NCBI GenBank assembly: GCA_019359035.1
Contig: JAHHIC010000083.1
Span: forward strand, 1-64,000
Reading direction: 5' to 3'
DNA length: 64,000 nt
Origin: Scytonematopsis contorta HA4267-MV1
Lineage (GTDB): Bacteria > Cyanobacteriota > Cyanobacteriia > Cyanobacteriales > Nostocaceae
Shown here: piece by piece, positions 1 through 7,214 of the stretch
How positions within the stretch are numbered: the first letter of the stretch is position 1
How the letters are laid out: each line of letters opens with the position of its first letter
Notes under the pieces: model-generated
Databases searched by the model: none
Seen by the model: the letters and a program-made list of their open reading frames with translations, nothing else
Told to the model about the DNA's origin: nothing
Made by a program: the position numbers and the translations under genes

Positions 1-328
1 ATTAATTATTATTAAGCTTTAAAATATTTGAGAATATAACTTAAAGCGATAGTTTGATAGTACTATCTAACGATAATTGCTTAAGTACTAATGAACCTGT
101 GACAGCTAGGGTGCGGAATGTGGGTTACAATATATTATCAGAGACAAACATCTCACATCGCAAAAAAATAGTTCCCTTTTTTTGTAATATAAAGTAACCA
201 ATAGCTGTAATATTCCCAGCTAATTCAGTTGATATTGGTTAAAAAGTGTATATTTCTCTACCTCAAATGTGAGCTTTTTTATATTTTTCTCAAAATACTT
301 GCACTTGACAGAAGAGGGATAGCAGGCA
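1..328. other. Non-coding left edge
   Basis: No open frame with protein-like composition was found on either strand. The DNA is very AT-rich. It lies downstream of the minus-strand gene pair at 329-1026, so it probably holds the 3' end of that transcript. No clear GC-rich hairpin followed by a T run was seen. Confidence 0.4.
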
Positions 329-712
329 TTAATCGTCATCCACCACTTCCAATGTCAATACTCCTTTTGGTTTATTGACTAAAAGCTGCATAACATCCAG
401 CCACAATGCTCCCATCAAAGTATCTGGAACATTGTTTCCGACATGAACCGGGATAACAACCTCTGTCCCGTCAATAATCACTTTCCCTTCGTGAATGTTG
501 AATCGAGAAAATCCTTTCGCTGTCCGCATTTCTATTTGAGAGGTTAACAATGGCCACCCCAAAGCCGACAGGTCTTGAGTATTTATACACAAGAAACCAT
601 CAGTAAATCCAGTGTCCAAAAGAGCTTCAACAGAGAACTCCTCTTGATTTAAGGCAATTAGCTGAATTTCAAAAAATAACTCGCCATTATCTCCAAAAGA
701 GCCTACAGCCAT
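329..712 (-). CDS. Retropepsin-like aspartic protease (clan AA)
   Basis: A 127-residue protein with the active-site signature of single-domain retropepsin-like proteases: ALLDTGFTDGFLCI at residues 31-44, with Asp-Thr-Gly as the catalytic loop. A second hydrophobic-Gly stretch (VPDTLMGALWLDVM, about residues 95-108) fits the flap/ILG region of the family. Such short cyanobacterial proteins would have to act as dimers. The gene overlaps the end of the preceding gene (703-1026) by 10 bp, so the two are probably co-translated. The fold assignment is fairly firm, but whether it is an active protease and on what substrate cannot be told. Confidence 0.72.
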   Translation of the reverse strand: MAVGSFGDNGELFFEIQLIALNQEEFSVEALLDTGFTDGFLCINTQDLSALGWPLLTSQIEMRTAKGFSRFNIHEGKVIIDGTEVVIPVHVGNNVPDTLMGALWLDVMQLLVNKPKGVLTLEVVDDD

Positions 713-1026
713 AGTCTGCCACAGGCTCCTGTGTCATTTAAACAAAAGATTGTTAGTTTAACCTCATCAGAATAACCATAAGCGTCGCGGATTTTTTCTG
801 TTATACCTTTTAAAGTCGGGTCAATAAGGTATTGTTCTGTTTCTGGGTCAATTGCGATATGCCAGTTGTAGTAACTCTCAATTAGTTCGGGACGCAAGCG
901 CTCGAAAATAACACGACATCGCATAGCTAAAACACTTTGTTTTTCCTGAGCTTGGCTATTTTCTTCTGGAACTATGTCCGATGGTGGTAAAATACGAGTG
1001 CGTCTTGGGTGGGAAACCTGTGCCAT
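703..1026 (-). CDS. Hypothetical protein paired with the aspartic protease
   Basis: A 107-residue soluble protein with no recognised domain. The N-terminal third is basic and proline-rich, and the rest (about residues 30-95) looks like a compact alpha/beta fold. Its stop overlaps the start of the retropepsin-like gene by 10 bp, which points to translational coupling and a joint function, possibly in a toxin/antitoxin-like arrangement; that is inference from the layout only. The AT-rich region upstream (1027-1110) would contain the promoter. Confidence 0.6.
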   Translation of the reverse strand: MAQVSHPRRTRILPPSDIVPEENSQAQEKQSVLAMRCRVIFERLRPELIESYYNWHIAIDPETEQYLIDPTLKGITEKIRDAYGYSDEVKLTIFCLNDTGACGRLWL

Positions 1027-1120
1027 ATCAACAAAAAAATTGCACGTTTTTATCTTCTTATGATACCTTTATTTTAAACTAAAATAAAGGATATTTGTAT
1101 ATAAAATAATTTTTCATTTC

Positions 1121-1615
1121 TCAGTTTCTAATACTTCCATCGGGCATAATTGTTTGAAAAAAAGTAGCATCGGTAAAATCTGTATCCTTAATTAAAGCTT
1201 CCTTAAGATTCGCATTGCTCAAGCACGCACCTCTTAAATTTGCTCCTTCTAAGTTTGTCTTACTTAAATTAGCTCCTGATAAATTGCTACCACCTAACTT
1301 GGAAAAACGCAAATCAAACTCGCTCAAGTCTACACCAGACAAATTAGCTCCACTAAAATCAACTTCTTCTTCAAAAGCTTTTTCCAAAATCATTTGAGTG
1401 ATGCTAGAGTAGTCTATATTGGTGGAAGCAGAATCTGGACAAAAACTTAGTACAGTTGCCATTTCTCCACCAAGAACAAGAACATAAGCATAAGAGTTAT
1501 CTGTTCCTTCTGGAAAAGCAAAAAGCCAATTTTGTTTAAAATGTTTATTAAAGAAATATCCACCCGCTAGATTTTGTGAATAATCTATAGCTTCTTGCAG
1601 AGTAGCAAATTCCAA
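1121..1615 (-). CDS. Pentapeptide-repeat protein
   Basis: A 164-residue protein. Residues 1-85 form a non-repetitive domain. Residues 87-151 contain about a dozen A(D/N)LxX pentapeptides such as ANLSG, VDLSE, SNLSG, ANLSK, TNLEG, ANLRG and ANLKE, which fold into a right-handed quadrilateral beta helix. The protein ends with an IMPDGSIRN tail common to cyanobacterial pentapeptide proteins. There is no signal peptide, so it is probably cytosolic. The cellular role of most such proteins is unknown. A relic of a second pentapeptide-protein tail lies on the opposite strand just beyond its start. Confidence 0.85.
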   Translation of the reverse strand: MEFATLQEAIDYSQNLAGGYFFNKHFKQNWLFAFPEGTDNSYAYVLVLGGEMATVLSFCPDSASTNIDYSSITQMILEKAFEEEVDFSGANLSGVDLSEFDLRFSKLGGSNLSGANLSKTNLEGANLRGACLSNANLKEALIKDTDFTDATFFQTIMPDGSIRN

Positions 1616-1683
1616 ATAATGTTATTCTTTGTAACACTATCATGCCTGATGGAAGCATCAGAGATGAAGAAGGATGGGGATGA
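1612..1683 (+). pseudogene. C-terminal relic of a second pentapeptide-repeat gene
   Basis: On the plus strand the frame reads NTIMPDGSIRDEEGWG followed by TGA. This matches the tail IMPDGSIRN of the intact pentapeptide-repeat gene at 1121-1615, but lies in the opposite orientation and abuts that gene's start. No upstream pentapeptide repeats remain because the sequence is occupied by the other gene. It is best read as the scar of a rearrangement between two related genes. Confidence 0.5.
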
Positions 1684-1739
1684 CAACGAGATTACCAACA
1701 CCACAAGGAAAATTTCATATACCCACCAAGGAAGGGAGA

Positions 1740-2609
1740 TTACACAGAAAAATTCTTTATATTACGACGTAGAATAATATTTATCGTACCCTGAACACTA
1801 ATTTTATACTGCGCGGCTATTTTTTTTATATTACCTTCACCATTAGCATGAGTTTCGATAACTGCCTGAATAATATTTGGTGGTAAGCCGGTATTAATTT
1901 TATTGCTTGCAATATCTGAGTTTGGGAAAGTTTTAAAAGCAATATTGTTTTTCCTTCTTAGAAGGTGAATTTGCTTGTATCTCTCTTTCCTTGGTATCCA
2001 CAAACAATTATTTGGAGTAAAATCTTTCTCTGTATCAATGCGCGATATTATTGTTCCTTCGGGTGCAACTCCCATATCTTTCAGAAACTGAGAAAAGTTG
2101 CTGTACCAGGAAGGGTCAATTTTAATTCCACATCTACCGTAGTATTTGTATTGATAATAGTTTTTATTATAACAGATGCGTTTAATATGCAGCCACGAAT
2201 AATATTCGTAAGTGTTGCATTTACCGTGGATAGTCTTCTTGTTTCTACAATTTTCTTTAACGATACATCCACAACTTCTCGTTAATCCTCGGATGAGGCT
2301 GCTTTTGTTAATATATTTTTGAGTTTTAGCTTCGCAACTGCATCGCGTGAGAACTTGGATTTTTCCTCTTTCTCCTTTAATTTCTACATCTGATATGACA
2401 GTCAGCCTTCCTATATTTGTTCCAACTGGAATTTTTTTGGCTCTTCTTTCACACCCGCAGTTGCTTGATTTACCATTAATAATAGTATGCTTATAAACAA
2501 GTTTTTTAGTTCCACAATTGCATTGACATAATATTTGTCTTCCTTGTTTTTCTAAAATAGTCCAGCTACCAAACTGTTCGCCTATATTAATTATTCTATC
2601 ATTTTTCAT
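1740..2609 (-). CDS. HNH homing-endonuclease-like protein
   Basis: A 289-residue basic protein. Residues 10-120 contain two repeats of a Cys-rich module (CQCNCGTKK...SNCGC and CSCEA...SCGCI), likely zinc-binding and known from phage AP2/HNH-type proteins. Residues about 145-215 match the pattern of phage HNH nucleases: W-x3-KRICYN, YYGRCGI, W-x2-FSQFLKDMG, RIDTEKDFTPNNCLWIP. The C-terminal 50 residues (PPNIIQAVIETHANGEGNIKKIAAQYKIS) look like a helix-turn-helix that could recognise DNA. It lies after the conjugation operon and resembles a free-standing selfish endonuclease. Target and activity are unknown. Confidence 0.68.
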   Translation of the reverse strand: MKNDRIINIGEQFGSWTILEKQGRQILCQCNCGTKKLVYKHTIINGKSSNCGCERRAKKIPVGTNIGRLTVISDVEIKGERGKIQVLTRCSCEAKTQKYINKSSLIRGLTRSCGCIVKENCRNKKTIHGKCNTYEYYSWLHIKRICYNKNYYQYKYYGRCGIKIDPSWYSNFSQFLKDMGVAPEGTIISRIDTEKDFTPNNCLWIPRKERYKQIHLLRRKNNIAFKTFPNSDIASNKINTGLPPNIIQAVIETHANGEGNIKKIAAQYKISVQGTINIILRRNIKNFSV

Positions 2610-2639
2610 AGCTAATTAAAATAATAATATATATATGCT

Positions 2640-4224
2640 TCATATTTCTATCTCTTTAGCTTTTTGTGTGGTCGCTGTGGTTTCACGCTGTTTTGGAGAT
2701 GTATTTTCTATTGGAGTATACTGCTGAGTAATTTCTTTTTTTCTCCATTCTTGAAGGTCTTTCATAATTTCTTTGAGAGGAACAAACTCCATAGTATTTT
2801 CTCCCTGCTTTTCAGCCTCAGAAGCTTTATGAGTTATGATTTTAAAGTACATTTCTCGTTGCTCGGCTATTGACAACTTACCATCATTATCTTTGATTTT
2901 CCGGAGAATTTCTTCATTCCCTTGGTTCATAGTCTCCCTACATTCCAGACCACCTTTTTTAGTTATATCAGCCCATTCTTGAGTTATATAAGGGTGAACT
3001 TTAACAGGAATGTCACCAATATTTTTGATAGGAACTTCTCTATCTAATGGTTCAGGATTTGAAGCTGAGGGTTGTTTGGAATCAAATATTTGGTCGTAGT
3101 CAAGCTTTGCTGTATTTTGAGCAATAAACTTAATTTGGTTAATATCATAGTCAGAGATGTTTATTTTGGTAACTTGTCTGGAAACATTACCCTCATTATC
3201 TTTGCTTAAATCAAACCGAACTAATTCTTGAGTACCCTTTTCTTCGCTGGTTTTAAAAGCTTGGAATGTTGCTTTATCTCCCTCGAAGTTTAGCGACCGC
3301 TTAATTGTGTAATCTCCAACCGTTACCTCATCCTTTTTGGCTTGGGTCAGAATACTATTAAGAGAAGTTAGTATTTCAGATTGTTTAAAAGTTTCAAGGG
3401 TTTTTATAGTACCAGCGGGAGCGAGACTTCCTAGGGTATTACCAATATCCCGTATATCATCTTTAGCAAGGTCAGGGAGGTTGCCATTGTCAGCCAGCTT
3501 TTCAGCTACCATCAGGAACTCTTGACGTTCCACACCCAGCATTTCTTTATTGGTTTTGGTGATTTTGGAGTTTTCTTTCCCATCAAGTTTGAACTCTATA
3601 AGTGAGTCTTTCCATCCCTGAAGTTCATCACCACGACGGTGGATGCTAAACTTATCCCCATCCTGACGAACTACAAAAGCATCGCTACGATAAATACGCG
3701 AACCATCCTGTTCGACTGTTCCATACTTTTTAAGGAGTGAGGTTGCAGTTTTGGCGATTTCTTTGTTTTCACCATTGAAGCGTTCTTTTTGAGCAAATAC
3801 ATTTACTATTTTATAGACAGGAACCTCTACTTGACGTGCCCATTGTTGTGCTGCTGGTTCTACTCCTTGTGAGTCAGCAACTTGTTCATAGGTATGTTGT
3901 GCAGCGTATTTTTGTTTTGGTGCTTCCGTTTCTGAAGATGATTGCAGGTTTGGTTTGGTTATCAGATATTGATTGTGTTGGATTAGTTAAATCAACCTTG
4001 TCCCATTTGTAAGCTCCTGGGGTAGATTCATCAGGGACTAAATTGTAAGTATCTTTCCCTACTTCTACCGCTATTTTGCTAGCTTCCCATCCCTCTTTAA
4101 TTTTTTTTATGGCAATTTTGGACAATTCAATTAAAACTTTAGCTAGAGCTTCTCCGGTTTTACCAACAATATCCGTAGCTTCTAGATATGCGTCTCCAAT
4201 TTGGCTTTGTTTTGGGTCAAACAT
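2640..4224 (-). pseudogene. Large conjugation-operon protein, frameshifted by loss of one 5-bp repeat unit
   Basis: Two frames together encode one protein of about 529 residues. Codons 1-95 start at ATG 4224 (MFDPKQSQIGDAYLEA), and the rest runs in another frame from about 3985 to 2640. The second frame is open upstream of its first ATG (3542) and reads continuously through YGTVEQDGSRIYRSDAFVV and HRRGDELQGWKDS. The break lies in the short tandem repeat at 3947-3960 (minus strand CCAAA CCAAA CC). Adding one CCAAA unit restores a single frame exactly (1590 nt). The ATG follows the previous stop by 2 bp, so it belongs to the tra operon. The product has no recognised domain; the long C-terminal half is alpha/beta and soluble. 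Confidence 0.75.
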
Positions 4225-4226
4225 AA

Positions 4227-4499
4227 TTATTCCAAGAGTAATGGTAGCCTATCAAGTAAAATAGTTTGGTCATATTTAACGAATACTAATTGTGAGTCAA
4301 ATCTAATAACTATGAGTGTTGATTGTGCTCCATCTGGATAATACTTATCGCAATAAATATTGTCTGAATTTGCGCGTTCATAGTAATATACTAAGAGATT
4401 ATCAAAATAGTGTTTTTCCACACATGGAGGGAATGAGCAATTCCATCTAGGGTAGTATTTGTACTTGTTAATCTCGGCTTGTAGTTGAGGTGATATCAT
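4227..4499 (-). CDS. Hypothetical 90-residue protein of the conjugation operon
   Basis: An unrecognised small protein rich in Tyr, Asp and Cys (four cysteines), with a hydrophobic beta-strand-like segment (STLIVIRFDSQLVFVKYDQ, residues 60-78). Start and stop are chained to the neighbours: TAATG overlap with the preceding gene at 4499 and a 2-bp gap to the next. It is therefore certainly co-transcribed and probably co-translated with the relaxase-like module. No signal peptide or membrane helix is evident. Confidence 0.65.
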   Translation of the reverse strand: MISPQLQAEINKYKYYPRWNCSFPPCVEKHYFDNLLVYYYERANSDNIYCDKYYPDGAQSTLIVIRFDSQLVFVKYDQTILLDRLPLLLE

Positions 4500-4930
4500 T
4501 AGAAAAAATCTTTGTATGCTTCAAATGGTATAGGAGTTGTGTTTTCATTTTGATGATTTGATTGACATAGTTTTACTTGACAATTTTCTAGATTCTTATT
4601 TATTTGACTTAGTTGTGTGCTTTGGTTAGCAATAATCTTTAACATTGCTTCTAACTTTTCATCTAACCGAGATAACTTAACCTCTATTGACGTGATTTTT
4701 TCTTTTGTCAGTGATGTTTCAGAATTGATTTGTTGATGTTGTGTATTAAAAATTTCACAAGTCTGATGCCATTTTTCTAAGAACTTGGTTAATTCTATTA
4801 ATAGCGTCGTTGAGTTGTATGTCGTGTTTTGTGAGTTCTGAAGAATATTCAACAAGTTGTCTAACTTTTTGTTCAATGTCTCTTCTATAGTTAAGCTGTT
4901 GCTGTTCTGCTCTATAATACTCATTAACAA
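4499..4930 (-). CDS. Coiled-coil protein with YKDFF tail, overlapping the relaxase-like gene
   Basis: A 143-residue protein dominated by predicted coiled coil (heptads from about residue 10 to 120, e.g. VKLSRLDEKLEAMLKI) and ending PIPFEAYKDFF. This tail matches the last residues of the VirD4-like ATPase (PLPVDEYKSFF), which suggests a shared docking motif. The first 176 bp overlap the end of the preceding gene in another frame, which is unusual; initiation could also occur at a later TTG/GTG. Candidates are an accessory relaxosome protein or a chaperone-like adaptor; this is inference from position and composition. Confidence 0.6.
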   Translation of the reverse strand: MLMSIIEQNSNSLTIEETLNKKLDNLLNILQNSQNTTYNSTTLLIELTKFLEKWHQTCEIFNTQHQQINSETSLTKEKITSIEVKLSRLDEKLEAMLKIIANQSTQLSQINKNLENCQVKLCQSNHQNENTTPIPFEAYKDFF

Positions 4931-5375
4931 TTGCCTCGTAAGAACATTTTACTTTATATATTGAATTCCAGTGACTACACTCAGGATAATTTGCATCAAT
5001 TAAGTTCCCTTTGCATCCTGTAGCGCGATTAAAAATGATGTGTAAATGTAACTTTGAATCATCAACAAGTAAATACGCGACGTATTGTTGCTTTTGGAAG
5101 CCAATTAATTTTACATGATGCTCAATTAGTTTTCTATAATGACCGAAACTTATCCCTATTTCTATCTCATCTATTTCAATGTGCCTATGTAATCCATTAT
5201 ATTGAACTCTTGGTCTTAGTTTGAACTGTTTTTCAAAAGAAGCAATGATTGAATCTTTATTTTTTTTATTTACCAATTTTGAACTAATCAAAAACCCTTC
5301 TTCATGACATGTTTCTATTAATTTTATCAGTTCTGTGTGTAGTATATTTTTATCTGTAACACTAAAGATGTTCAT
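4755..5375 (-). CDS. Compact HUH/relaxase-like mobilisation protein
   Basis: A 206-residue protein with YLLVDDSKLHLHIIFNR at residues about 100-116. This matches relaxase motif III of MOBP/MOBQ enzymes (HxDxDxxHxHxxxNR), including the HLH metal-binding pair and the Asn, but the first His of the triad is Leu. C-terminal helices follow (residues 145-206). Full relaxases are usually at least 300 residues, so this is a minimal or degenerate form. The start ATG lies 2 bp after the stop of the VirD4-like gene, the classical place for relaxosome genes. No other relaxase was found in the window, so it is the best candidate, possibly non-catalytic. Confidence 0.55.
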   Translation of the reverse strand: MNIFSVTDKNILHTELIKLIETCHEEGFLISSKLVNKKNKDSIIASFEKQFKLRPRVQYNGLHRHIEIDEIEIGISFGHYRKLIEHHVKLIGFQKQQYVAYLLVDDSKLHLHIIFNRATGCKGNLIDANYPECSHWNSIYKVKCSYEAIVNEYYRAEQQQLNYRRDIEQKVRQLVEYSSELTKHDIQLNDAINRINQVLRKMASDL

Positions 5376-5377
5376 AT

Positions 5378-7186
5378 CTAAAAGAAACTTTTATACTCAT
5401 CAACAGGTAATGGAGCAGCACCCGCTTGTACAGGAGCTTGAGGAATAGGAAAGCGTTGATTAACAGCCGATACTCGTAAATCCAAATCTTCTTGAGTAGG
5501 TTTTCTCTGAGTACTTTTCTGAGCGAGCTTTTTAATAACAGCATCCCAGTTTTCATCATTTTGTTGTTCCAGTCCAATGATGTGCTTGCAAACTTTGATA
5601 TTTTTCAATAGTGGAACTGAACCTTCATTTTTATTACTATAAGCAGGGTTAATAAACAAACATTTACCTGGTGGTAACTTCAAAAATTGAGCAGGTTCAA
5701 ATAATTTTCTGGTTCGTTCTTGGTCAGAAATACTTGTGTTAGTTTTCCCCCCTCCAGTTGACCGGGATTTTTGCTTATATTTAATTTCTTCTTCTCCCAA
5801 ATACGCGCTAAATAATCGTGCTGATTCTTCTTCCCCAGGATTAAATACAAACTTTGTACCACAGGCACCAAGAATTGCTTTAGAGATTTCCTTCCCGTAA
5901 ATTTTCTCTAGCTGACCCATATTCTGCCAACCCATAATCCCGCAAAACCCTTCGGAGCGGGATTCGTTCAACCACTTAAATAAATCTGGTAAAAATATTG
6001 ACGGTAACTCGTCCAAACATACAACCAGTGGTCCATGTTCCTTACGCTTTTTAGCAATACTACGGGAGACAACCATGTGTAAAATCGAAGTCATCAATGG
6101 ACTAACTGCATCGCGACGCTCCCGGTCTAAGCCAAAGATAATCATTTGTTTGCGCTTAACTTCCAAAGGGAGAGTGGTTCTACCAACAAAGCAGCCCAAA
6201 GTACCACGTGCCATAAATCGGGTGAACATCAGCGAAGCAGTACCAGCGATACCACTCACGGTTTTCTCGGAGCCAGCAGAGCTAAAAAGTTGACCAAAGG
6301 CTATCTTTACCCAAGGGTTTAAGCTAGCAGCCATTAGTCTTTCGACCATCTTCTCGCTACTTAGTATGGCAGCAGAAGTCATGATGTCGGACTGCTCTTC
6401 AAATTCCTTGGTCAGCATTAAAATAGCTTGCGTGAGTTGGTCACCCGCTGGACCGAAGAACGCATCTTCCGAACCACCACCCAACATGCGGAAGTTTTTG
6501 TTAATAACTGTTGCTAATTGTCTTGCGGTTTCAGCATCGGAAGAGTCGCGTAAAAAGTCGATGGGGTTACATACTTCCGATTCGGGGAAACCTGGTGCAA
6601 AGACATGTACGTCGTAACCTTTAGACTTTGCGTAACTGGCAATCTTTGCTTGTGATGGATATTTGAAATCGTACAAAACTAAACCAAACCCTTGGTCAAT
6701 CGCTGAATAAAGCATAGGGTTAATAGCACTAAAAGATTTACCGCTACCAGGTGCCCCTATTACGGCTGTTCCTCTCTGGACATCGGGTACGTAAAGCGGA
6801 ACTCCTCCACTCCCTTTGGGTGGTTTTTGATTTTTGTACTTGTGTATTCCAATATATAAGCTAGCGCTATCGCATTTAGGAGAAATAATTTGCTTAAAAG
6901 CTTTTTTCTTAGCTTGGGCAGTTTCTTTATCCCCACCCCAATAACTGGTAGCAAGTTTACCCTTTTTACCACTGGAGAACATTTGGAGTAATATTACTGC
7001 TATTATTCCCCCAGCTATCGCTAATCCTTGGGGTGAGATTAATTGATTAGTATATCTACTAAAATCATTACTTTTGTTATTACTGTTACTTTTAACTTCT
7101 CTAACAGTTTTGGTTTTGGAAGAAAATAGTAAATTGTTCATATTTATGAAATTTGCAGAAGAAAACGAAGAAGCATAAAAATACAC
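5378..7186 (-). CDS. virD4: VirD4/TraD-type coupling ATPase of the conjugation system
   Basis: The protein couples the DNA-relaxase complex to the secretion channel at the inner membrane. It has a hydrophobic helix at about residues 56-69 (GLAIAGGIIAVILLQMF), Walker A GAPGSGKS (about 145-152) and Walker B VVCLDELPS (about 365-373), followed by a WLNESRSEGF and GWQNMGQLEKIYG region typical of T4CPs. The length of 602 residues is normal. The first possible start is a GTG at 7186; an ATG at 7141 is an alternative and neither has a strong ribosome site. The C-terminus ends VDEYKSFF, shared with the coiled-coil protein two genes downstream. Confidence 0.9.
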   Translation of the reverse strand: MYFYASSFSSANFINMNNLLFSSKTKTVREVKSNSNNKSNDFSRYTNQLISPQGLAIAGGIIAVILLQMFSSGKKGKLATSYWGGDKETAQAKKKAFKQIISPKCDSASLYIGIHKYKNQKPPKGSGGVPLYVPDVQRGTAVIGAPGSGKSFSAINPMLYSAIDQGFGLVLYDFKYPSQAKIASYAKSKGYDVHVFAPGFPESEVCNPIDFLRDSSDAETARQLATVINKNFRMLGGGSEDAFFGPAGDQLTQAILMLTKEFEEQSDIMTSAAILSSEKMVERLMAASLNPWVKIAFGQLFSSAGSEKTVSGIAGTASLMFTRFMARGTLGCFVGRTTLPLEVKRKQMIIFGLDRERRDAVSPLMTSILHMVVSRSIAKKRKEHGPLVVCLDELPSIFLPDLFKWLNESRSEGFCGIMGWQNMGQLEKIYGKEISKAILGACGTKFVFNPGEEESARLFSAYLGEEEIKYKQKSRSTGGGKTNTSISDQERTRKLFEPAQFLKLPPGKCLFINPAYSNKNEGSVPLLKNIKVCKHIIGLEQQNDENWDAVIKKLAQKSTQRKPTQEDLDLRVSAVNQRFPIPQAPVQAGAAPLPVDEYKSFF

Positions 7187-7214
7187 TTCTTCGAGGTAGT
7201 GTGAAGCTTAAAAA

